A DNA stretch of 64,000 bases from CAVWZH01 sp963765285 (lineage in GTDB: Bacteria > Acidobacteriota > Terriglobia > Terriglobales > Acidobacteriaceae). The stretch lies in NCBI GenBank assembly GCA_963765285.1, contig CAVXVR010000003.1, positions 372,001-436,000 of the forward strand, written 5' to 3'. Shown one piece after another: positions 9,396 through 19,250 of this stretch. The translations under genes and the position numbers were made by a program. The notes under the pieces were generated by a model that did no database searches, was not told the origin of the DNA, and worked only from the letters and a program-made list of their open reading frames with translations. The stretch's first letter is position 1. Each line of letters starts with the position of its first letter.

Positions 9396-10781
9396 ATGAT
9401 CGTCAACTTCGCGCAGCGGGCGCACAACCACAACTGGGAACTTGACCCGGTCACGCGGTCTTTGCTCGACACTGACTTCTATAAACTGCTGATGCTGCAG
9501 TTCATCTGGAAGCATTTCCCCAAGACCCGCGTGTCGTTCTCCCTGGTCAACCGTACTTCTTCAGTGCGCCTCGCCGATCTTTTCTCGGCCCAGGAATTCA
9601 ACGCGCAGATGGAGCATGTCCGGCAACTTCGGTTTCGCCGGTCCGAACTGGTCTGGCTGGCCGGCAACACGTTCTATGGCCGCCGCGGGATCTTCGAGCC
9701 GGCATTCCTCGAATGGCTGGAGAACGATTTCCGCCTGTCGGATTACACCTTGTCCGTAAAAGACGGCCAGTTTGATCTGACGTTCAACGGCTTGTGGACC
9801 GAAACGACCATGTGGGAGCTTTATGCGCTCCCCATCATCGACGAACTGCGGACCCGGGCCAATCTGAAGCGGCTCAGCGAGTTCGGTCTCGACATCCTTT
9901 ACGCGCGGGCGAAAACCAAGCTGTGGAGCAAGATCGAACGGCTGCGCGGCGTTCCCGGCCTGAGCGTGGCCGATTTCGGGACCCGGCGCCGTCACAGCTT
10001 TCTGTGGCAGGAGTACGTGGTCAACGCCATGGAGGCGAATCTGGGTAGGGGTTTTATCGGAACGTCGAACGCTTTTCTCGCCCACAAGCACGACCTGGAG
10101 GCCATCGGAACCAACGCGCATGAGATTCCCATGGCCCTGGCCGCGATGGCGCCGAATGACGAGGCCCTGAAGGCTTCTCAGTACAAAGTCCTCGAGATGT
10201 GGCAGAGCGCCTACGAAGGCGCGTTGCGCATCATGTTGCCGGATACTTTCGGGACCACGCAGTTCTTAGCTGGCGCACCGAACTGGGCGTCCGAGTGGAC
10301 CGGCCAGCGCATCGATAGCAAGGACCCGTATGCCGCCGGGGACGAATATATCGACTGGCTCAAGGCGCGTGGCCGGGAGCCACGCGACAAGTTGATCATC
10401 GCTTCCGACGCGCTCGATATCGACGAAATCCTTGGCCTGCACGCTTATTTCGGCGGAACGATCCAGAATGGCATCACGGCCCAGGACTTCCGCAGTGCCG
10501 CGGACTTCCAGGACAGACGAAGGTGGGTCCCGGGCCGTCGCATACGATTCAGCGCCGGTTGGGGGACTTTGCTTACCAACGATTTCCGCGGCTGCGATCC
10601 TGACGGCGGCACAGGTTTTGACCCGATCAGCATTATCTGCAAAGTGTCGGAGGTCGAAGGCCGGCCGGCGGTGAAACTCTCCGACAATTACGCCAAGGCG
10701 ACCGGAATTTCGTCCGAAGTGGAGCGCTACCGGCGCGTATTTGGCACGGCTGGAATGGCCAACCTTCCTGTGATTGCCTGA
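9396..10781 (+). CDS. pncB: Nicotinate phosphoribosyltransferase
   Basis: The enzyme makes nicotinate mononucleotide from nicotinate and PRPP, with ATP hydrolysis, in NAD salvage. The 461-residue sequence starts with LLDTDFYKLLMLQF, the family N-terminus. It carries DFGTRRRHSFLWQE and GFIGTSNAFLAHK, followed by IGTNAHEIPMAL, in which the His is the phosphorylated residue. FGTTQFL and SDALDIDEI in the C-terminal half bind the phosphoribosyl group. Length and motif order are normal. It lies 48 bases after tRNA-Cys. The diguanylate cyclase frame begins directly after its stop, so both may be co-transcribed. Confidence 0.95.
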   Translation: MIVNFAQRAHNHNWELDPVTRSLLDTDFYKLLMLQFIWKHFPKTRVSFSLVNRTSSVRLADLFSAQEFNAQMEHVRQLRFRRSELVWLAGNTFYGRRGIFEPAFLEWLENDFRLSDYTLSVKDGQFDLTFNGLWTETTMWELYALPIIDELRTRANLKRLSEFGLDILYARAKTKLWSKIERLRGVPGLSVADFGTRRRHSFLWQEYVVNAMEANLGRGFIGTSNAFLAHKHDLEAIGTNAHEIPMALAAMAPNDEALKASQYKVLEMWQSAYEGALRIMLPDTFGTTQFLAGAPNWASEWTGQRIDSKDPYAAGDEYIDWLKARGREPRDKLIIASDALDIDEILGLHAYFGGTIQNGITAQDFRSAADFQDRRRWVPGRRIRFSAGWGTLLTNDFRGCDPDGGTGFDPISIICKVSEVEGRPAVKLSDNYAKATGISSEVERYRRVFGTAGMANLPVIA

Positions 10782-10812
10782 GACTCGCCCGGCCTCCATT
10801 ACTTTCGTACTC

Positions 10813-11685
10813 ATGGGAACCCGTGAACGCCGGGTTAGAATCGAGGGCATTCTTGACGAGTTCATGGAAATGTATCCACAAACCGAAAGTGTATTGGCGC
10901 GGGTCAATCAACAGCTTTCCAGCCTGGAAAAACGCGACTGGGAACTTTGGACGATCGTTTCCGTCACCGGCTTGCTGGTAAGTGGCGGCCTGCTGGCTCT
11001 CCTGTTCCCTGCCGCCTTCCTGAAGAAGGAAGCTTTCCACTTTGAGCTCACGGTCTCCCGGCCTCTGGTGCTCGGCCTGTTGACCCTGGTCGCGCTACTC
11101 AACATCTACCTGGCTTCGAGACGCCTCGAACTGCGCCGGTTGCGCGAGGAGCTGATCTCGAGGACCATCCAGAATGAACTGGTACGGCAGCAATCGTTCA
11201 CCGATCCGCTGACCGAAATCCTCAATCGCCGTTCGCTCGAAGAGATGGCGGGCAGATTCATCAGCCAGGCGCGGCGGTCGGACAAGCCGCTCTCCATGAT
11301 GCTGGTGGATGTGGACCGCTTCAAAGAGGTCAATACCCGCTTCGGACATCTGAAGGGCGATGTGGTTTTGGCCGACACTGCCGCCCTGCTAAAGGCCTCG
11401 GTGCGAGGTTCGGATGCGGTGTTTCGCTACGGCGGCGATGAGTTCCTGCTGATTCTCGCTGACACTCCGGTTGAGGGCGCGAAGACAGTGATTGAACGGA
11501 TCAACCGCAGCATCGCCGACTGGAACCGGGCCGGCCATCTCGACAACTTTGAATTGAGCCTGAGCATCGGCGTGTCGGAATGGGGAGAGGGTAAGACGCT
11601 GGGTGAATTGCTGGATGGCGCCGACCGCCAGATGTACGTGGTAAAGAACGAGCAGAAGGCAAAGGCGAAGACCGCGGGCGCGTAG
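10813..11685 (+). CDS. Membrane-anchored diguanylate cyclase (GGDEF)
   Basis: The protein makes cyclic di-GMP from two GTP. After an N-terminal region with a short coiled segment come two hydrophobic helices (LWTIVSVTGLLVSGGLLALL and PLVLGLLTLVALLNIYLA), a linker helix, and a GGDEF domain of about 165 residues. The domain begins at FTDPLTEILNRRS, and the active-site loop is FRYGGDEFLLIL. No I-site RxxD is obvious just before the loop (the sequence is VRGSDAVFRYGG, so RGSD could serve). The start is uncertain: ATG 10813 and ATG 10864 are both possible, and a TTG at 10774 overlaps the pncB stop. There is no sensory domain, so the input may be membrane-related or come through partners. Confidence 0.88.
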   Translation: MGTRERRVRIEGILDEFMEMYPQTESVLARVNQQLSSLEKRDWELWTIVSVTGLLVSGGLLALLFPAAFLKKEAFHFELTVSRPLVLGLLTLVALLNIYLASRRLELRRLREELISRTIQNELVRQQSFTDPLTEILNRRSLEEMAGRFISQARRSDKPLSMMLVDVDRFKEVNTRFGHLKGDVVLADTAALLKASVRGSDAVFRYGGDEFLLILADTPVEGAKTVIERINRSIADWNRAGHLDNFELSLSIGVSEWGEGKTLGELLDGADRQMYVVKNEQKAKAKTAGA

Positions 11686-11751
11686 GGCGGACGCCCACGT
11701 CCGTGCGGTTTAGGCCAGCTTCCCCCAGCCAAGCGAGCTCAAGCTCGCGCC

Positions 11752-12858
11752 CTATTTGAGGCCTACACCATATAGATAGTCGTAGGTATTGCCCGATCCC
11801 CAGGGCAGTGTTGCCTTGAAAGAAGAAAACAGAATCGCCCGGTCCATGAAGGTTACGAAGACATCCTGCTGAAAGTTGGCCGTGGCAACTCGAAAAGTGA
11901 AGAGGCCGTTGCAGGGATCCTGCAGTTCGCCAGAGCCTACCAGATAGCTGGTGTCGGCCACCGGTTGAAGCGTAGCCACAATCAAAATGGTGCCGTGCTC
12001 ATCTTCAACGGTCACCTGCCCGCTCGAACTGATGAGCAGAGTCGCGTTCCCCAGGCTGGGCGTACCTGATTCCACATTGCCCTGTCCCGTTGCCGCGCCG
12101 GTCTTCTGGTAATAGATAGCCTGGTATGTCCCAGCGAACGAGGGATCAAAATCTTTGCTGGAGGCTTTCTTCAGGCCGAAGATGGCACCGTTGGGAGTAT
12201 CCACGGCAAAGATTCCGTTGCCGGTTCCGAAGACATAGTCGAAAGTCCCATTGTTGTCGGCCATCTTCAGGAACGTTCCGGAAGGATCAGCCTGGAAGCT
12301 CGAGGCGACAAAACCGCTTTGGTTAAACGCATTGCCCTGACTTACTGAGCCGTATGGCCAATAGCCGGAAACGCTGACGTTCCCCTGTGCGTCCAGACTC
12401 ACCGAACCCACCTCAACGCCTCCGGCAGCTGTGCGGAATTGCATGTAATTGAAGGCGTGGCTGGCCCAGGTCGAGATGGAAATGTTGCCGCGCTGCACGG
12501 CCGTGATCAGGGCCGGTTGATCGTGGGTCGACCCAGCTTTCACCGCTTGCACCAGCAGGGCATAATTCGGCACTTCGTAGGCGGCAATCAGGTTGTGATC
12601 GGGATCATTAAGCGCGTAAGTGCCGTCAGTGTTGACGTCATACGGAATAGTGCCCTGGTCCTGGTTGGAAAGATTCACGTAGGTGAGTGTGTGTGCGGCG
12701 GGATCGAGCGTGATGGTGAGAAAGTCTCCCACCGAGGCACTGCCGTTATAGGAGCGTGGAGAGTTCGATGTGACGGAACTGGTTTTGACCGGCGCACAGG
12801 CCAAGGAAAATGACAGGGACAACAGCAAGAGGATCTGCACGAGTCGGCGCATAGGCAT
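11752..12858 (-). CDS. Putative lipoprotein, function unknown
   Basis: A 368-residue exported protein. The N-terminus MPMRRLVQILLLLSLSFSLAC has a lipobox (SLAC) with Cys at residue 21, indicating lipid attachment. The mature part is rich in Ser, Thr, Gly, Asn and Gln, and looks like repeated beta strands. It contains phrases such as YVFGTGNGIFAVDTPNG and TYQAIYYQKTGAATGQGNVE. No catalytic motif is visible. An ATG two codons later is an alternative start. Similar Ser/Gly/Asn-rich lipoproteins are frequent in Acidobacteria. It stands alone on the minus strand between two unrelated genes. Confidence 0.72.
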   Translation of the reverse strand: MPMRRLVQILLLLSLSFSLACAPVKTSSVTSNSPRSYNGSASVGDFLTITLDPAAHTLTYVNLSNQDQGTIPYDVNTDGTYALNDPDHNLIAAYEVPNYALLVQAVKAGSTHDQPALITAVQRGNISISTWASHAFNYMQFRTAAGGVEVGSVSLDAQGNVSVSGYWPYGSVSQGNAFNQSGFVASSFQADPSGTFLKMADNNGTFDYVFGTGNGIFAVDTPNGAIFGLKKASSKDFDPSFAGTYQAIYYQKTGAATGQGNVESGTPSLGNATLLISSSGQVTVEDEHGTILIVATLQPVADTSYLVGSGELQDPCNGLFTFRVATANFQQDVFVTFMDRAILFSSFKATLPWGSGNTYDYLYGVGLK

Positions 12859-12967
12859 GGGAAACGCTGCCCTTGTGGTACATCGGCAGTTGGAGGGGCA
12901 ACTTTAGGGTTCCCGCTTACGGGTAAACTGTTCCGACCTGCGCAAGGGACACCATGCGAACCCCGGT

Positions 12968-13741
12968 TTACCCAGGCTTGCGCCCCCAATTCGCGACGAA
13001 GGTGATGACGCTGGTCCAATAATGTGGGTCTTGGTAAAGCGTGCGGAACTCATCAAGCAGTTCCCCGGTAACGCGACCGGATTTCAGCAGTGAAGGGGCC
13101 AACTCCTGCATGGTCTCAGTCCAGTAGGTTGCCCAATCGGAACCGCCGTTGAACTGCGCGGTGTGCCCTTCACCGGCAACGTCCGTCAGGCCGAGCGAAT
13201 CCAGCCAGGCGGGAATTTTGCGGCCGATATGGTAATCGATGCCGGCTTCCACCGACCACCGTAGCCATCCCTGCCAAAACCTCAGCATCGACTGCGGCTC
13301 GGCGACACTGCAGGGCAGCATGTCCGGTTCAATGGAAAGAAGCACCCCTCCAGGTTTCAACGCAGCGACCATACGCTCGAGGGCCTTACGGGCAGGCGTG
13401 AGATGGTGAAGCAGAGCGCGGGCCACGACGAAGTCGTAGAAACCCTCCTCGATCCCATCCTTCAGGATATCGATGCGGCGGATCTCAAGACAGGGCTTTT
13501 GCAGGTCCGCGATATAGCTAAGATCCAGGTCGCTCGCGACGACGAGCCCGCCGGGCGCCACACGGTCAGCCAGGAACTGCGCAATCGATCCATTGCCGCA
13601 GCCGACTTCCAGGCAGCGCCAGCCGGGACGCACTCCGAGCCGGACAATGTGGCTGCGCTCCAGGGGATCGAGCAACGCTGACATTAGCGCCAAGCGCTGC
13701 CGTTCGCCCATCAATTTATGAGGCAGGGTATATTCATCCAT
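12968..13741 (-). CDS. SAM-dependent methyltransferase (class I)
   Basis: A 257-residue methyltransferase of unknown substrate. The SAM-binding glycine loop is CLEVGCGNGSIAQFLA (about residues 43-58), the acidic residue binding the ribose is in VVASDLD, and motif IV is FYDFVVARALLHHLT, followed by LKPGGVLLSIEPD. The N-terminus (EYTLPHKLMGERQRLALM) resembles the Methyltransf_11/25 proteins that act on small molecules. There is no biosynthetic neighbour to suggest a substrate. A perfect 10-bp hairpin lies upstream of it, between this gene and dps. Confidence 0.85.
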   Translation of the reverse strand: MDEYTLPHKLMGERQRLALMSALLDPLERSHIVRLGVRPGWRCLEVGCGNGSIAQFLADRVAPGGLVVASDLDLSYIADLQKPCLEIRRIDILKDGIEEGFYDFVVARALLHHLTPARKALERMVAALKPGGVLLSIEPDMLPCSVAEPQSMLRFWQGWLRWSVEAGIDYHIGRKIPAWLDSLGLTDVAGEGHTAQFNGGSDWATYWTETMQELAPSLLKSGRVTGELLDEFRTLYQDPHYWTSVITFVANWGRKPG

Positions 13742-13787
13742 CGACTGGCCTATTGCACGGCAAAGACGCGAGTGCCCGAACGAAATT

Positions 13788-13812
13788 CGGGGCTGGCCTG
13801 AAGCCAGCCCCG
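13788..13812 (-). terminator. Hairpin downstream of dps, possible weak terminator
   Basis: CGGGGCTGGC and GCCAGCCCCG form a perfect 10-bp stem with a 5-base loop. The stem lies about 28 bases past the dps stop on the minus strand. It is followed by GAATTTCG, a poor U-tract, so termination would be inefficient. Confidence 0.5.
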
Positions 13813-13839
13813 TATCCTAACCTGTACTGCTTTTTTCGA

Positions 13840-14448
13840 CTAGGCGACTTCGTCGGCGACGTCAGCCAGAGGAACGCTCACCAGGTGCTCGCTCAAGAAC
13901 CAGACTTGCAATTCGTTGGTGCGGAGCACCTCGCTCACGACGACATCGTTGGTGCCGTCATCTCCCAATTTGGAAGCCCGCGGGGCCAAAGTGCGGCAAT
14001 GTTCGATGATGATCTGATGGGCATCGAGCAGACGCGAAATCTGCACTGGAGCTTCTTCCCGCCCGCGCGGAGGACGCTCAATGCGGGTGGTCTCGGCAAC
14101 ATCGTGGGCCATGGCCAGGCTCACTCCGCCCAAGAGTTGAATCCGTTCCGCGATGGTATCGACCAGCTCGGACTGCTCCCCAAAATGTTTGTCGAATAGA
14201 AGATGCAACTGGTAGAAGGTCGGTCCCGCCACCTGCCAATGCGACTTCTTGTAGAGATCGCGCAGCGTCATGGTATCGGCAAGAAGCTGGTTGAGTTGTT
14301 CGGTCATTTCCAGACGGACGGGCTCCTCGAGGCTGAGCGGCAACGCGTGGCTGACGGTACCGTAGGCCTGAATTTCCCTAGCTTTCTGGTGAAAATGGGG
14401 TTGGGCGGTAATTTTTCCGTGATTTCCTGACGTAGTTTGCTTCGGCAT
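13840..14448 (-). CDS. dps: Dps/ferritin-like DNA-protection protein
   Basis: A 202-residue Dps-family protein, which forms a dodecamer that stores iron and protects DNA during starvation and oxidative stress. The ferroxidase residues are visible in LYKKSHWQVAGPTFYQLH and LLFDKHFGEQSELVDTIAERI (His, Asp, Glu in the usual spacing). The final helices contain DAHQIIIEHCRTLA and TNELQVWFLSEHL. The roughly 35-residue N-terminal extension is basic and could bind DNA. A strong AGGAGAA ribosome site precedes the ATG. It is a single gene; the 266-base upstream gap should hold its promoter. Confidence 0.88.
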   Translation of the reverse strand: MPKQTTSGNHGKITAQPHFHQKAREIQAYGTVSHALPLSLEEPVRLEMTEQLNQLLADTMTLRDLYKKSHWQVAGPTFYQLHLLFDKHFGEQSELVDTIAERIQLLGGVSLAMAHDVAETTRIERPPRGREEAPVQISRLLDAHQIIIEHCRTLAPRASKLGDDGTNDVVVSEVLRTNELQVWFLSEHLVSVPLADVADEVA

Positions 14449-14714
14449 GGGGGTTCTCCTATTTTGCCTTCAGTGTTAGGTTTCCTGGCATGGTTAGCGA
14501 ATTATGTTTGACAGTCAGGGCGGATGAATACGACAGCCCATTATATGCCCAGGGATCAGCGTATATGGTCAATCCGACCAGCCTGATAGATGCTTCAATC
14601 TTGGCAGCGGGATACAGCGATCTGTGAAAAAAGTGTCGCTCTGAGCTGCCGGGCTCCCAGTGGCGCAGCAAAATTTCACGTAATTGTCTATCATCTAAGA
14701 TTCAGCCCTTTGAG

Positions 14715-17409
14715 ATGGAGAAACCTGCCGTGGCACAGACGCAAACCGACGGAATGGAAGTACTTGAAACCCGGGAGTGGATTGACTCGCTCGACTATGT
14801 ATTGTCGAAAGGCGGACCGGACCGCGCAGGCCGGCTGTTGCAGCAGCTCTCCTTGCATGCCCGCCGGGAAGCTGGCGTCAACCTGCCCTTCACCGCGACT
14901 ACGCCTTACCAAAATACTATTCCTTCGCGGCAGCAGCCGCCATTTCCCGGCAGCCAGGAGATGGAGCGGCGGATCAAAAGCCTGGTGCGCTGGAACGCTC
15001 TGGCCATGGTGGTAAGGGCCAATAAGATCCAGGAAGGCATCGGCGGGCATATTTCCACCTTTGCCTCGGCAGCGACGCTTTACGAAGTTGCTTTCAACCA
15101 CTTTCTTGCGCGCCCGGACTGAGACGGGGGACCGCGATCTGGTCTATTTTCAGGGGCATGCCGCGCCGGGAATGTACGCCCGAGCCTATCTTGAAGGCCG
15201 TATTCCAGAGGAGAAGTTGCAGAACTTCCGGCGGGAGCTTAAGCCGGGTGGAGGACTTTCCTCGTACCCCCATCCGTGGCTGATGCCAGACTTCTGGGAG
15301 TTCCCCACGGTTTCTATGGGACTGGGCCCGATCCAGGCGATCTATCAGGCCCGCTTCGCCCGCTATCTGGAAGACCGCGGATTGAAAACTTCGACCGGAG
15401 GTAAGGTCTGGGCATTCCTTGGCGACGGCGAAATGGACGAGCCGGAATCGCTGGGTTCGATCACACTCGCCTCGCGCGAGCGACTCGACAACCTCATCTT
15501 TGTGGTGAATTGCAATCTGCAACGTCTGGACGGGCCAGTGCGCGGCAATGGCAAGATCATTCAGGAGCTGGAAGCCATTTTCCGTGGCGCGGGCTGGAAT
15601 GTGATCAAAGTAGTCTGGGGCAGCGACTGGGACAGCCTGATCCAGAATGATCGCGATGGCCTGCTGGTGCGGCGGCTGGGGGAAATCGCCGACGGGCAAT
15701 ATCAGAAATACTTTGTCGAGAGCGGCGCCTATTTCCGTCAGAACCTGTTTGGCACCGATCCGCGATTGCTGAAGATGGTGGAGCATCTTTCCGACGAGCA
15801 ACTTTCGCGGATGCGGCTGGGTGGACATGATCCCATCAAAGTCCATGCTGCGTACAAGGCTGCGGTGGAGCATGAGGGATCGCCGACCATCATTCTGGCC
15901 AAGACGATCAAAGGCTACGGACTGGGCGAAGCCGGCGAAGGCAAGAACATCACGCACCAGCAGAAAAAGCTGAATGAGGACGAGTTACGGATGTTCCGCT
16001 CGCGCTTCGGCATCCCAATTCCAGACGAGAAACTGCAGGATGCACCGTTTTACCGGCCTGCCGACGATAGTCCGGAAGCGCTGTACATGCAGGAACGGCG
16101 AAAGCAGCTCGGCGGCTACATGCCCGAGCGGAAGGTGCGGGCCAAGCCGCTGAATCCGGTTTCTGAGACGCACTTCGAGGAATTCTACAAGGGAACAGAA
16201 GGCCGCGAAGCTTCCACGACGATGGTCTTCGTGCGGCTGCTCGCGAAGCTGCTGCGTGACCCTGAGATCGGCAAGCTCATCGTGCCGATTATTCCCGATG
16301 AAGCACGCACCTTCGGCATGGAGGCGCTGTTCCGGCAGGTGGGGATTTATTCGAGCGTCGGCCAGCTTTATGAACCGGTCGATATGGACACCCTCCTCTA
16401 CTACAAAGAAGCCAAGAACGGCCAGATCCTCGAGGAAGGTATTACCGAGGCAGGCTCGATCAGTTCGTTTATCGCGGCGGGCACGGCCTACGCCAACCAC
16501 GGCATCAACACAATCCCGTTTTTCATTTATTACTCGATGTTTGGCTTCCAGCGGATCGGCGATTTGATCTGGGCGGCGGCCGATATGCGTACTCGCGGTT
16601 TCCTCGTGGGAGGAACGGCAGGACGGACCACGCTGGCGGGCGAAGGCTTGCAGCATCAAGATGGACACAGCCACGTGCTGGCGCTCTCGGTACCGAACCT
16701 GCTGGCGTATGATCCGGCGTTTGCTTATGAAATCGCCGTGATTATTCAAGATGGCATCAAGCGCATGTACGTGAACCAGGAATCGATCTTCTATTATCTG
16801 ACAGTCACGAATGAGCCGCTGGCGATGCCGGAAATGCCTTCGGACAAAAATGTCCGTGAAGGCATCCTGAAGGGCATGTATCGGTTCAAGGCCTCAAACA
16901 AGAAAGATGCTCAACTGCGGGCGCAATTGTTCGGCAGCGGCACCATCATGTACGAGGTACTCAAAGCGCAGGAGATTCTGGAACAAAAATATGGAGTAGC
17001 GGCGGATGTCTGGAGCGTCACCAGTTACAAGCAGCTCTATCGCGATGGCAATGACTGCGAACGCTGGAACATGCTGCATCCGGGGCAGGCGCCCAGGGTT
17101 CCCTATGTCAGCCAGTGCTTGAGAGATGCGTCCGGCGTGCTGGTGGCGGCATCGGATTATATGAAAGTTCTGCCCGAATCGATCTCGCAGTGGATGCCTC
17201 GGCCGCTGATGGCTCTGGGCACGGACGGCTTCGGGCGGAGCGAGAGCCGGGTGGCGCTGCGCGACTTCTTTGAAGTAGACGCCAAGCACATCGTATTGGC
17301 TACTCTGACGGCTCTGGCGCGAGAGAAGCAGGTGCAGCCGGAATTGCTCGGCGAGGCAATTCGGGACCTGAGCATTAACCCGGAGAAGGCGAATCCGGCC
17401 ATCAGCTAG
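14715..17409 (+). CDS. aceE: Pyruvate dehydrogenase E1 component (homodimeric type), frameshifted
   Basis: The thiamine-diphosphate enzyme decarboxylates pyruvate and acetylates the lipoyl group of E2. The first frame (ATG 14715, ETREWIDSL, YQNTIPSRQQPPFPGSQEME, then GGHISTFASAATLYEVAFNHF) ends at a TGA at 15120-15122. The second frame continues with TETGDRDLVYFQGHAAPGMY, FLGDGEMDEPESLG (ThDP-binding GDG...), TIKGYGLGEAGEGKNI and EGLQHQDGHSH. One extra base at about 15108 (CTT-G-CGC) restores NHFLRARTETGDRDLVYF, matching the E. coli pattern. Corrected length is 897 residues, normal for AceE. As aceF and lpdA are intact and follow in order, loss of E1 would be surprising; I suspect sequence error. 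Confidence 0.9.
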
Positions 17410-17420
17410 GCAGAACAACT

Positions 17421-17478
17421 CACCGCAGAGGACGCAGAGGACACGGAGCAAGACATCAACCACAGAGGGCACAGAGAA
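17421..17478. repeat. Intergenic 'ACCGCAGAGGACGCAGAGG' repeat copy
   Basis: Between aceE and aceF lie ACCGCAGAGGACGCAGAGGA and then ACCACAGAGGGCACAGAGAA: four variants of a 10-base unit. This is the reverse orientation of the motif at 4337-4382. Confidence 0.5.
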
Positions 17479-17501
17479 GAGTTCAGGAAAGGAATGGCGC
17501 G

Positions 17502-19226
17502 TTGACCGAATTTAAGCTGCCGGAACTTGGCGAAAACATCCATCAGGGCGACCTGGTGCGGCTCATGATCTCTCCCGGCGCGAGCGTGGCCGAAGGCCAG
17601 CCCGTGATGGAACTGGAAACCGACAAAGCCGTGGTCGAAGTTCCCTCTTCCGTTTCCGGCACGGTGCAGGAGATTCGAGTTAAGGAAGGCGAGAAGGTGA
17701 AGGTCGGACAAGTGATCTTCACGGTTGAGAATGGCGCCGGAGCGAAAGCTCGAGCGCCCGAGCCCAAAGCTGCCGAGAAACCGCAAACTGTTCCACAGCA
17801 GCAGTCCAGTTCCTCGCCCGCCGAATCTGCGCGGGTCGAGCGTCGCGCCAATCCGCCGGCCGCAATATCTGTTGCCCCCGGGGCCAGTGAATTCAAACTG
17901 CCCGAGCTGGGAGAAAACGTCCACGAAGGCGATCTGGTGCGGCTGATGATTTCTCCGGGCGCGAAAGTTTCAGAAGGTCAGCCGGTGATGGAACTGGAAA
18001 CCGATAAAGCTGTGGTCGAGGTTCCTTCGTCGGTGAGTGGAGTAGTCAAAGAGGTCAAAGTCAAAGAGGGCCAGAAGGTCAAAGTCGGGCAACTGATCTT
18101 CACCTTGGAAGGTGGAACGGGGGCACTGCCGGAACGAGTAAGGCATGACCCCGTCGAGCACGTCACGGGACAGACCGGGGCACGGCTGGCGTTCCAGGCG
18201 GCGATCCGGGCAGAAGGAAAAACGGAAGAAGAGGCGCTCCCGCCCGATCAGCCCGCGCCGGTTCCTCGCCCGTTCGCGATGCCCGCGCAACTGGGCAAGG
18301 TTGCAGGCACAGAACACCGTGAGCCCGTACCGGCGGCGCCATCGGTCCGGCGGCTGGCGCGGGAAGTTGGCGTGGATATCCACGAGGTCAAAGGCTCTGG
18401 GCCGGGCGGCCGCATCAGTGAAGACGATGTGAAGGCCTGCGCCAAGTCGCGGCTGGCCGCGGCCGCCACGCCAACGGCGGCCTCGCACGTGGCCGAGCCA
18501 ATGCTCCCGGACTTCAGCAAATGGGGAAAGATTGAACGCGTTCCCATTCGCGGAGTGCGGCGCAGGACTGCGGAGCATGTTTGGGAAGCATGGAATACGA
18601 TCCCGCATGTCACGCAGCAGGACCACGCCGACATCACCGAGCTGGAACAGTTGCGCGCCCGCTTTGCGCCGCGCGCGGAAGAAGCCGGCGGGAAAATGAC
18701 GGTCACCGCTATCGCGCTGAAAGTCTGCGCCTCTGCGCTGAAGGTTTTTCCACAGTTCAACGCCAGCATCGATATGACGCAGGAGGAGATTATTTACAAG
18801 CAGTACATCCACATCGGGGTCGCGGTGGACACGGACCGAGGATTGCTGGTTCCCGTGATCCATGATGTGGACAAGAAAAATATCGTGGAGCTGGCTGCGG
18901 AACTCACTCAGCTTTCGAAGAAAGCGCGAGACAAGAAACTTACGCCGCAGGAAATGGAAGGTGGAACGTTTACCATCACCAACCTCGGTGGGATCGGCGG
19001 CACGGGATTTTCGCCAATCGTCAACCATCCCGAAGTTGCGATTCTCGGTTTGTCGCGCTCGAGCATGCAGCCAGTCTGGCTGAATGGCAAGTTCGAGCCA
19101 CGGCTGGTTCTGCCGCTTTCGCTTTCTTACGACCATCGGCTGATTGATGGTGCTGACGCTGCCCGCTTCCTGCGCTGGATTGCTGAGGCGTTTGAACAGC
19201 CTTTTCTTTTGTCGGTGCAGGGTTGA
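17502..19226 (+). CDS. aceF: Pyruvate dehydrogenase E2, dihydrolipoyl acetyltransferase
   Basis: Core of the pyruvate dehydrogenase complex; transfers acetyl groups from lipoyl-lysine to CoA. The 574-residue protein has two lipoyl domains (residues about 1-75 and 127-200), each with the modification site ETDKAVVEVPSS. Ala/Pro-rich linkers follow, then an E3/E1-binding domain (VRRLAREVGVDIHEVKGSGP) and a catalytic domain ending in SLSYDHRLIDGADAARFL, with the His and Asp of the acetyltransferase active site. The start is TTG 17502, which encodes the beginning of the first lipoyl domain directly. The two lipoyl domains are nearly identical over about 60 residues, suggesting recent duplication or conversion. 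It stands 92 bases after aceE. Confidence 0.95.
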   Translation: MTEFKLPELGENIHQGDLVRLMISPGASVAEGQPVMELETDKAVVEVPSSVSGTVQEIRVKEGEKVKVGQVIFTVENGAGAKARAPEPKAAEKPQTVPQQQSSSSPAESARVERRANPPAAISVAPGASEFKLPELGENVHEGDLVRLMISPGAKVSEGQPVMELETDKAVVEVPSSVSGVVKEVKVKEGQKVKVGQLIFTLEGGTGALPERVRHDPVEHVTGQTGARLAFQAAIRAEGKTEEEALPPDQPAPVPRPFAMPAQLGKVAGTEHREPVPAAPSVRRLAREVGVDIHEVKGSGPGGRISEDDVKACAKSRLAAAATPTAASHVAEPMLPDFSKWGKIERVPIRGVRRRTAEHVWEAWNTIPHVTQQDHADITELEQLRARFAPRAEEAGGKMTVTAIALKVCASALKVFPQFNASIDMTQEEIIYKQYIHIGVAVDTDRGLLVPVIHDVDKKNIVELAAELTQLSKKARDKKLTPQEMEGGTFTITNLGGIGGTGFSPIVNHPEVAILGLSRSSMQPVWLNGKFEPRLVLPLSLSYDHRLIDGADAARFLRWIAEAFEQPFLLSVQG

Positions 19227-19250
19227 GATCTTGAGAGAGAAACCCAGAAT

